Shown here one piece after another: positions 1 to 5,705 of a stretch of DNA of 12,104 nt (position 1 is its first letter; every line of letters starts with the position of its first letter). The stretch lies in contig CAVLDO010000028.1 in assembly GCA_963662035.1 (NCBI GenBank), positions 1 through 12,104 on the forward strand. Direction: 5' to 3'. The DNA is from Equibacterium sp963662035 (GTDB taxonomy: Bacteria; Bacteroidota; Bacteroidia; Bacteroidales; UBA932). Made by a program: the position numbers and the translations under genes. Under the pieces are notes generated by a model that saw only the letters and a list, made by a program, of their open reading frames with translations, did not search any database and had not been told where the DNA came from.

Positions 1-425
1 TCGACGGCGACTGGAGACCGATGATGGAGTACATCTGCCGGCAGTATCACGACACCACCTCAGTGCGCAGCCTCATCGAGGGAGAGAGGAACATCCAGGG
101 ATTTATGACGGCATATTTCAGCCTCAGCCCGTATTACCTCACCAACCCGGAGGTGGAGCTCAACCACGGCTACTGCGACTTCTTCCTGATGCCGGACTTC
201 CACCGCTGCGAGACCACCGCCCACGCCTACATCGTGGAGCTGAAGTATCTCAAGACGGACGCAACCGAAGAGACTGCGCAGAAACAGTGGGACGAGGCCG
301 CAGAGCAGATTCGCTGCTACGGCAAGGGAGACAAGGTCAAGGCCCTCTGCGGCAATGCCGCGCTGCACCTGATCGTCGCCCAGATCAAAGGCTACGAACT
401 GCACCGGCTGGAAGAAATTCTGTAA
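1..425 (+). CDS. C-terminal part of a PD-(D/E)XK nuclease-domain protein (PDDEXK_9 / AAA-ATPase-like family), 5' end outside window
   Basis: The reading frame is open from the left edge (first full codon at 3) to a TAA at 423-425, so the start lies upstream; the internal ATG at 21 is unlikely to be the true start. About 140 residues are visible. They contain a nuclease-like core: an Asp in GYCDFFL (metal ligand position), then, after a short hairpin segment, the E-x-K pair in YIVELKYLK. A helix-forming QKQWDEAAEQIRCYG and a C-terminal beta strand/helix follow (LHLIVAQIKGYELHRLEEIL). This D...ExK pattern at the C-terminus matches the family in which an AAA-type ATPase domain precedes a PDDEXK_9 domain; it is abundant and multi-copy in Bacteroidales and its biological role is not established. 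The ATPase half cannot be seen here. The gene converges on the minus-strand permease with 63 nt between their stop codons. Confidence 0.8.
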   Translation, partial: DGDWRPMMEYICRQYHDTTSVRSLIEGERNIQGFMTAYFSLSPYYLTNPEVELNHGYCDFFLMPDFHRCETTAHAYIVELKYLKTDATEETAQKQWDEAAEQIRCYGKGDKVKALCGNAALHLIVAQIKGYELHRLEEIL

Positions 426-460
426 TCTGACTTTTCGGCGGGCACTGAGAAAATCCAACC

Positions 461-468
461 AAGGAGGT
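461..468 (+). promoter_or_regulatory. Orphan consensus Shine-Dalgarno sequence
   Basis: AAGGAGGT is a perfect Shine-Dalgarno sequence in the 63-nt convergent gap, but no ATG, GTG or TTG follows within useful distance on the plus strand. It may be chance, or the remnant of a deleted gene. No convincing hairpin terminator is visible in this gap. Confidence 0.3.
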
Positions 469-488
469 AAAAAACGGCAACGGGGCAG

Positions 489-1685
489 TCAGCTGCAGCG
501 CAGGGCGTCCACCACATTGAGCGATGCCGCCCGCTTTGAGGGCAGGGCGCAGGCGGCGACACCCACCGCTATGCAGATTCCCTGCGAGAGGAGTATCCAG
601 TCCCAGGGGATGCTGAAACGGGTGCGGGCCAGCGCCGATACTGCGTTGCCGCAGAGTATCCCCGCCAGCGTGCCGATAATGCAGCCCGCCTCGCATATGA
701 GCACCGCCTCGGTGATGAAAGAGGCGCGGATGTCCCGCGCGCGGCCACCCACGGCCCGCCGGAGACCCACCTCGCGGGTCCGCTCCGCCACGCACACCAG
801 CATAATGTTGGCCAGCGCCACAGCCGCGCCGCAGAGGGTCAGTAAGCCGATGAGCAGCGCAATCATAGAGAGGCTGCCCCCCAGATTCTCGATCTCGCGC
901 ACGGCGGCGCTCCCCTCCACAATCTCGAAGTCGGTCTTTTCCCCATCGGGGACGTGGCGGATGCGCCGCAGCAGGGCTTCGGCCTGCCGCAGGACATTCT
1001 CCGAATCCTTTCCGGCGGGCAGGGTCAGCTCTATGGCGCAGGCCGAACTCTCCGGCATCATTGCGGGGACGGCGGTCTCCAGCGGGATGTAGATGGTGTT
1101 GTCGGCGAGAGCCCCCAGCAGCGACGACTGCTTTGTGGCGATGCCGGCCACGGCGAATGCCCGGCCGCCGATGCTCACGGTCTGGCCCACGGCGCTGCGG
1201 CCGCTCTTTTTCTCCAGAGTGGAGGCGGCGCTCTTGCCCAGCAGGCACTCGCCGGAGTGCGGCGTGCGCCCTTCCCCTATCTCAAGGCCGGAGGCGGCGA
1301 GCCAGTCTCCCGAGGCGGCCATCACTGTGGTCTGCGGTGCAAAGCGTCCCTGTGCGTATGAGGCGGCGGTCGTTAGCGGCAGGTAGGCCGTAACGGCGCA
1401 AGCTCCCGTGTGGCGGACGGCGAATTCGGCCGCCTGGGCGCAGGTCAGCGGCGCCGCTTCTTTTTGAGAACTGCGCAGCGAGCTGAACGTGACCCTCTCG
1501 GCATTGGTGCCGAAGGTGGCGGCAAGCAGGCTGCCCAGACAGTCTATGGCGGTTTGCGAGCCCACCAGGCAGGTGATGCCCAATGCCACTATTGTCACGG
1601 TGAGTGATGAGCGCAGCCGGCTGCCGGATACGGCCTGTCTTGCGATGTGGATGTTGTCGGAAATGTAAGAAAATCTCCCCTTCAT
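489..1685 (-). CDS. FtsX/MacB-type ABC transporter permease
   Basis: A 398-residue inner-membrane permease of the MacB/LolC/FtsX superfamily, which typically couples a cytoplasmic ATPase to extracytoplasmic (mechanotransmission) work such as peptide, lipoprotein or drug export. Order of parts: a short cytoplasmic N-terminus, TM1 at about residues 27-47, a periplasmic MacB_PCD-like domain (about 50-265), then the FtsX domain with three helices at about 270-298, 322-350 and 363-382. The family signature ERTREVGLRRAVGGRARDI lies at 301-319, between TM2 and TM3, and the C-terminus ends in the usual basic-to-DALR pattern (LPSKRAASLNVVDALRCS). ATG at 1685 is preceded by only a weak AGGGA. No ATPase gene is visible on either side, so the partner must be encoded elsewhere or the gene is an orphan. 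It is the only minus-strand gene downstream of the 139-bp repeat array, and its start codon is 11 nt from the first repeat copy. The substrate cannot be told from sequence. Confidence 0.88.
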   Translation of the reverse strand: MKGRFSYISDNIHIARQAVSGSRLRSSLTVTIVALGITCLVGSQTAIDCLGSLLAATFGTNAERVTFSSLRSSQKEAAPLTCAQAAEFAVRHTGACAVTAYLPLTTAASYAQGRFAPQTTVMAASGDWLAASGLEIGEGRTPHSGECLLGKSAASTLEKKSGRSAVGQTVSIGGRAFAVAGIATKQSSLLGALADNTIYIPLETAVPAMMPESSACAIELTLPAGKDSENVLRQAEALLRRIRHVPDGEKTDFEIVEGSAAVREIENLGGSLSMIALLIGLLTLCGAAVALANIMLVCVAERTREVGLRRAVGGRARDIRASFITEAVLICEAGCIIGTLAGILCGNAVSALARTRFSIPWDWILLSQGICIAVGVAACALPSKRAASLNVVDALRCS

Positions 1686-1696
1686 TGCGTTCCCTG

Positions 1697-2183
1697 ATGT
1701 TTCGCCTTGGTTAATGATGCCTATTGGAGGAAGTGCGCGTTCCGGCGAAACATAAGCGAACGCACAGCGATGATTACCCCAACCCTAAATCCCTTCCCCC
1801 GGGAAGGGACTTGCTATCGGCACAAGTGCCTTAAAATGTTTCGCCTTGGTTAATGATGCCTATTGGCGGAAGTGCGCGTTCCGGCGAAACATAAGCGAAC
1901 GCACAGCGATGATTACCCCAACCCTAAATCCCTTCCCCCGGGAAGGGACTTGCTATCGGCACAAGTGCCTTAAAATGTTTCGCCTTGGTTAATGATGCCT
2001 ATTGGCGGAAGTGCGCGTTCCGGCGAAACATAAGCGAACGCACAGCGATGATTACCCCAACCCTAAATCCCTTCCCCCGGGAAGGGACTTGCTATCGGCA
2101 CAAGTGCCTTAAAATGTTTCGCCTTGGTTAATGATGCCTATTGGCGGAAGTGCGCGTTCCGGCGAAACATAAGTGAACGCACA
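1697..2183. repeat. 139-bp tandem repeat, 3.5 near-identical copies
   Basis: Copies begin at 1697, 1836, 1975 and 2114 with an exact 139-bp period; the fourth stops after 70 bp at 2183. The copies differ by almost nothing: GGAGG in copy 1 versus GGCGG in the others near unit position 33, and C to T near unit position 61 in copy 4. Each unit holds three inverted repeats: ATGTTTCGCC / GGCGAAACAT (1697-1706 and 1744-1753 in copy 1) around a 37-nt loop; a compact TCCCTTCCC-CC-GGGAAGGGA hairpin; and a small GGCAC-AA-GTGCC hairpin. There is no open reading frame that looks like a gene. The array fills the whole space between the nagA terminator and the permease start. No exact TAnnTTTG box was found in it on the minus strand; the closest is TATGTTTC. 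The near identity of copies indicates recent amplification or ongoing homogenisation. Confidence 0.95.
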
Positions 2184-2223
2184 CAAAAACTGACCACCGA
2201 AGATAAGAATAAAATCGGCGGTC
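2184..2223 (-). terminator. Intrinsic terminator of nagA
   Basis: On the minus strand a 9-bp stem GACCGCCGA / TCGGTGGTC (one G-U pair) with a 14-nt loop is followed by AGTTTTTG. It starts about 24 nt after the nagA stop codon and directly abuts the end of the fourth 139-bp repeat copy at 2183. Confidence 0.75.
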
Positions 2224-2246
2224 GGCAATATGTTCCGTTAAAAATT

Positions 2247-3392
2247 CTAGTCCAAGGCGTAGCGCAGCTCGCCGTCTACGAAAGTGTCGTGCACGATGAA
2301 GTTGTCGTCGATGAGCGCCACATCTGCAGTGAAGCCGGTCTCGATGCGGCCCACATTGCGGTAACCGAGGCTGTGTGCGGCGTTGAGGCTCGCGGCGCGC
2401 ACCGTCTCGCTCAGCGGCAGGCCGGTGAGTCCCATCACATTCTTGAGGGCGACGTTCATCCGCAGCACGCTGCCGGCAAGGGTGGCGTTCTCTTTGAGGC
2501 GGGCGGCGCCGTTGAATACCATCACAGGCAGGCCTCCGAGGTCATACTCGCCGTCGGGCATACCTGCAGCGCGCATCGCATCGGTAATCAGAATCATATG
2601 GTCGATGCCCTTGACCTTGAACGCCAGCTTTACCATATCGGGGCCGCTGTGCAGCAGGTCGCAGATCATCTCGGCAAACACGTTGCTGTGCAGCAGACCG
2701 GCCCCCACAAGCCCGATTTCGCGGTGGTGCAGCGGACTCATCTGGTTGCAGAAGTGGGTCAGGTTGCGCAGGCCCTTGGCGTAGCAGCGGTAGAACTCGG
2801 CGTACTTGGCCGCGCTGTGGGCCGCGCTGGGCACTATGCCCATAGCCAGCAGGGCGGTAACAAAGTTGTCGCCGCCCGGCAGTTCGGGGGCGAAGGAGAC
2901 CTTGTGGATGGGGTATATCGCATTCAGGCGCTCCACCAGACTGATGTCGGGCATCCGCACAAAGGCGGGGTTCTGCGCCCCGACCTCGCTCGGGTTCACA
3001 AAAGGGCCTTCCAAATGCGCGGCGGGCATCTTGACCCCCTTGCCGTTGTATTTGGCAAATGAGCAGAAGGCATCGCTCAGCGCCTCCTCCGACTGGGTCA
3101 GGGTGGTGGGGAGCATCATTGTGACGCCCTCTTTGAGCTTGTTGAGGCCGATGGTGTCGACCCCCTGCGCAATGCCGTCGGTAAAGTCGCAGTTGTTGCG
3201 GCCGTGGCAGTGGATGTCAATCATACCGGGGATGGCTGTGAGCCCCTCGCCCTTGATTGTGAGGTCGGCGGCGGGCAGGCTTTCGCCCGGGGTCAGAATG
3301 CCGTAGATGATGTTGTCTTGAAAAAGAATGCTTCCGTGTTTGATTTCGAATCCTGGGGAGGCGATGTTGCAGTCTTTGATGAGTGTGCGCAT
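2247..3392 (-). CDS. nagA: N-acetylglucosamine-6-phosphate deacetylase
   Basis: This 381-residue cytoplasmic amidohydrolase converts GlcNAc-6-phosphate to glucosamine-6-phosphate and acetate, feeding amino sugars from cell-wall or host-glycan breakdown into glycolysis or wall synthesis. Key residues of the family are in place: metal-type HxH in DIHCHG (H61, H63), the metal-binding Glu in HLEGPF (E128), H192 in AHSAAKY, H213 in NLTHFCNQM, and the catalytic Asp in LITDAMRAAG (D271). Spacing matches E. coli NagA (E131, H195, H216, D273). The residue at the position of E. coli H143 is Gln (Q140, in GAQNP). Length is normal. ATG at 3392 follows a minus-strand TATTTTTG -7 box at 3416-3423. No nagB or transporter is adjacent in the window, so the gene is probably transcribed alone and ends at a hairpin just downstream. 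Confidence 0.96.
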   Translation of the reverse strand: MRTLIKDCNIASPGFEIKHGSILFQDNIIYGILTPGESLPAADLTIKGEGLTAIPGMIDIHCHGRNNCDFTDGIAQGVDTIGLNKLKEGVTMMLPTTLTQSEEALSDAFCSFAKYNGKGVKMPAAHLEGPFVNPSEVGAQNPAFVRMPDISLVERLNAIYPIHKVSFAPELPGGDNFVTALLAMGIVPSAAHSAAKYAEFYRCYAKGLRNLTHFCNQMSPLHHREIGLVGAGLLHSNVFAEMICDLLHSGPDMVKLAFKVKGIDHMILITDAMRAAGMPDGEYDLGGLPVMVFNGAARLKENATLAGSVLRMNVALKNVMGLTGLPLSETVRAASLNAAHSLGYRNVGRIETGFTADVALIDDNFIVHDTFVDGELRYALD

Positions 3393-3415
3393 TTCCTATG
3401 CGGTTTTTGATGCGG

Positions 3416-3423
3416 CAAAAATA
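3416..3423 (-). promoter_or_regulatory. nagA promoter, Bacteroidetes-type -7 box
   Basis: Read on the minus strand the sequence is TATTTTTG, an exact match to the TAnnTTTG -7 element of the Bacteroidetes primary sigma factor, 23 nt upstream of the nagA ATG. A -33 TTTG at the usual 19-21 nt spacing is not seen. It lies in a 92-nt AT-rich divergent intergenic region. Confidence 0.6.
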
Positions 3424-3446
3424 ATATTTTTTAAATTTTAATTCCG

Positions 3447-3454
3447 TAAATTTG
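3447..3454 (+). promoter_or_regulatory. Promoter of the rluB-like/era/parC/aroK cluster, -7 box
   Basis: TAAATTTG exactly matches TAnnTTTG and sits 30 nt before the ATG at 3485, giving a short leader of about 20-25 nt. No clear -33 TTTG is present; the upstream sequence is a T/A tract. It is divergent from the nagA promoter, with about 24 bp between the two boxes. Confidence 0.6.
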
Positions 3455-3484
3455 CGCCTTAAACCTCATTAATCGATATAAAAA

Positions 3485-4804
3485 ATGTACAAGGGAAAAT
3501 CCAACCGCAGTGATGCGTCCGCCCCTGAGAGAAATGCAGCCCAAGGGAGACGCTTTGCCGGCGAAGGCCGTTCCTACGGGCGGCGAAGCGAAAGCGGCGA
3601 AAGCCGCGGCAATTATGGTCACCGCTCCCGTCGCCAGGGTGGGGACTCCGAAAACCGATTCGGCGGCAATGGCCGCACTTATGACAGAAACCGCGCCTAC
3701 GGCAGAAGCGGCAGCGATGGCGGCCGCGGCGAAGGCTTCGGCAATGGCGGCTACAGGAGCCGCGAAGGGGGCTACGGAGCTCCAAAAGGCGCATCCGGCA
3801 AAATAGGCAATGGCCAGAGATATGGCCGGAGCTATGAAGATAGTTATGGCCGTGGCGGCGGCAAAACAGGCGGCCGTGGCGGCTTTGACCGGGACGCGCG
3901 CAGAGGCGGCAGCGATGCCGGCAAGTTCCCAAGCGGCCACAAGTTCAACTCCGGCAGGCCCGGCGGCGCAAAGGCGGAGAATTCCCCTGCAGTGGAAATC
4001 AAACACTGCGTGTATGCCAAGAGCCCCGCGAGGGGCAAATATTATTCCCCTCTGAAAAACAAACCCATCCCCCGCAAGGGCGAGGACGAAGAAATCCGCT
4101 TGAACAAGTTCATAGCCAACTCGGGAGTCTGCTCCCGCCGCGAGGCCGACACTTACATACAGGCGGGCGTGGTGAGCGTGAACGGCACCGTTGTGACCGA
4201 GCTCGGCACCAAGGTCAAGCCCGGCGATGATGTCCGCTTCAACGGAGAGCGGCTCAAGGGGGAGCAGAAGGTCTATCTGGTGATGAACAAGCCTAAGAAT
4301 TATGTCACCACCATGAGCGATCCCCACGCCGAGCACACTGTGATGGAACTCATCACCAAGGAGAAATGTCCGCAGCGGATATTCCCGGTGGGTCGGCTTG
4401 ACAAGGCCACCACGGGCGTGCTGGTGTTCACCAACGACGGCCCTCTGGCCGAGAGGCTGATGCATCCCGCATTCGAGACCAAAAAGATATATCAGGTCGA
4501 TCTGGACAAGAATCTCAAGGCCGGCGACTTCAATGCGATTCTCGAAGGGGTCACCCTGGAGGACGGGGAAATCCACGCCGACGCCCTCTCCTATCTGGAG
4601 GAGTGCCGCAGCCGCGTGGGTATCGAAATTCACAGCGGCCGCAACCGCATCGTGCGCCGCATCTTCGAGCATTTCGGCTACAAGGTCAAAAAGCTCGACC
4701 GCGTCTATTTCGCAGGCCTCACCAAAAAGAACCTCAAGAGGGGGCAGTGGCGCTTTCTCACCCGTGACGAGGTCAACTTCCTGATGATGGGAGGCGAGCG
4801 TTAG
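3485..4804 (+). CDS. rluB: Large-subunit rRNA pseudouridine synthase, RsuA/RluB family, with long RG-rich N-terminal extension
   Basis: The enzyme isomerises a specific uridine of 23S rRNA to pseudouridine (RluB acts at U2605 in E. coli; the exact site here is inferred). The 439-residue protein has three parts. Residues about 1-200 are a low-complexity, Gly/Arg/Ser/Tyr-rich basic tail. An S4 RNA-binding domain follows (about 204-250: IRLNKFIANSGVCSRREAD), then the catalytic domain with GRLDKATTGVLVFTNDG (303-319), whose Asp (D306) is the nucleophile. The GRNRIVRRIFEHFGY motif (385-399) is typical of RsuA/RluB/RluE/RluF enzymes. E. coli RluB lacks the long N-terminal extension; similar extensions are common in Bacteroidetes. 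The stop overlaps nothing, but the era ATG follows after a single T, so the two are probably translationally coupled. RluF-type specificity cannot be excluded. Confidence 0.9.
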   Translation: MYKGKSNRSDASAPERNAAQGRRFAGEGRSYGRRSESGESRGNYGHRSRRQGGDSENRFGGNGRTYDRNRAYGRSGSDGGRGEGFGNGGYRSREGGYGAPKGASGKIGNGQRYGRSYEDSYGRGGGKTGGRGGFDRDARRGGSDAGKFPSGHKFNSGRPGGAKAENSPAVEIKHCVYAKSPARGKYYSPLKNKPIPRKGEDEEIRLNKFIANSGVCSRREADTYIQAGVVSVNGTVVTELGTKVKPGDDVRFNGERLKGEQKVYLVMNKPKNYVTTMSDPHAEHTVMELITKEKCPQRIFPVGRLDKATTGVLVFTNDGPLAERLMHPAFETKKIYQVDLDKNLKAGDFNAILEGVTLEDGEIHADALSYLEECRSRVGIEIHSGRNRIVRRIFEHFGYKVKKLDRVYFAGLTKKNLKRGQWRFLTRDEVNFLMMGGER

Positions 4805-4805
4805 T

Positions 4806-5699
4806 ATGGCAGAGACAGCACACAGGTCGGGCTTCGTGAACATAGTGGGCAACCCCAACGTGGGCAAGTCCACCCTTATGAACGCCCTGGTGGGGGAGAG
4901 GCTCTCCATTGTCACGGCCAAGGCGCAGACCACCCGCCACCGCATTATGGGCATCGTGAACGGCGATGACTATCAGATAGTGTATTGCGACACACCCGGC
5001 ATCCTGCACCCCAAATACGGGTTGCAGCAGAGTATGATGGACTTTGTGGATGCCGCCATCGGCGATGCGGACGTGATTCTGTATGTGACCGATGTTGTGG
5101 AAAAGCCCGACAAGAATGAAGAGTACATCACCCGCCTGGCCGGTGTATCCTGCCCCGTGGTGCTGGTCATCAACAAGATAGACAAGAGCGACCAGGAGAG
5201 CGTGAACGCGCTGGCCCTGTGGTGGCGCTCCCGCCTGCCCAAGGCGGAGATTTTCGCCGCCTCGGCCCTGGAGCAGTTCAACGTGCGGCAGATATTCTCC
5301 CGCATAGTGGAGCTGCTGCCCGAGAGTCCCGCCTGGTACGACAAGGATGTGTTCACCGACCGCAGCCTGCGCTTCTTCGCCTCCGAAATCATCCGCGAGC
5401 GGATACTGGAGAACTACGACAAGGAGATTCCCTACTGCACCGAGGTCGTGATAGAGGAGTTCAAGGAGGGGGCGGAGCGCTATGACATCCGCGCCGTGAT
5501 AAATGTGATGCGCGACTCGCAGAAGGGGATAATAATAGGCAAGAAGGGGGCTGCGCTCAAGAAGACCGCTACGGCGGCCAGAATGGAGATGGAGCACTTT
5601 TTTCAGAAAAAGGTGTTTCTGACGGTATTTGTAAAGGTAGAGGAGAACTGGCGCGATGACAAGCGTATGCTGCGCCGGTTCGGATATATACAGGATTAG
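4806..5699 (+). CDS. era: GTPase Era, 16S rRNA maturation/30S assembly factor
   Basis: Era is an essential GTPase that binds the 3' end of 16S rRNA and checks 30S subunit assembly. The 297-residue product has the full set of G motifs: G1 GNPNVGKS (15-22), the QTTR switch I segment (41-44), G3 DTPG (62-65), G4 NKID (123-126) and G5 in AASAL (151-155). A C-terminal KH domain follows with GIIIGKKG (241-248), the RNA-binding loop. Length is normal for Era. The ATG is one nucleotide after the preceding TAG and is preceded by GGGAGG at 4789-4794. parC begins 6 nt after its stop. Association with a pseudouridine synthase suggests a ribosome-maturation unit. Confidence 0.97.
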   Translation: MAETAHRSGFVNIVGNPNVGKSTLMNALVGERLSIVTAKAQTTRHRIMGIVNGDDYQIVYCDTPGILHPKYGLQQSMMDFVDAAIGDADVILYVTDVVEKPDKNEEYITRLAGVSCPVVLVINKIDKSDQESVNALALWWRSRLPKAEIFAASALEQFNVRQIFSRIVELLPESPAWYDKDVFTDRSLRFFASEIIRERILENYDKEIPYCTEVVIEEFKEGAERYDIRAVINVMRDSQKGIIIGKKGAALKKTATAARMEMEHFFQKKVFLTVFVKVEENWRDDKRMLRRFGYIQD

Positions 5700-5705
5700 C
5701 GATTT

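Noticed and set aside
1697..2183. Insertion sequence or MITE for the 139-bp repeat
   Set aside because: No transposase, no flanking target-site duplication, and a head-to-tail tandem arrangement rather than terminal inverted repeats bounding the whole unit.
2124..3410. Plus-strand frames opposite nagA, including a 312-codon one
   Set aside because: nagA on the minus strand has all catalytic residues; the plus-strand frames have none and start inside the repeat array or the gene.
3431..4954. 507-codon open frame on the minus strand opposite the pseudouridine synthase and the start of era
   Set aside because: It is antisense to two well-supported genes, has Ala/Val-rich composition mirroring the RG-rich codons, and shows no family motifs.
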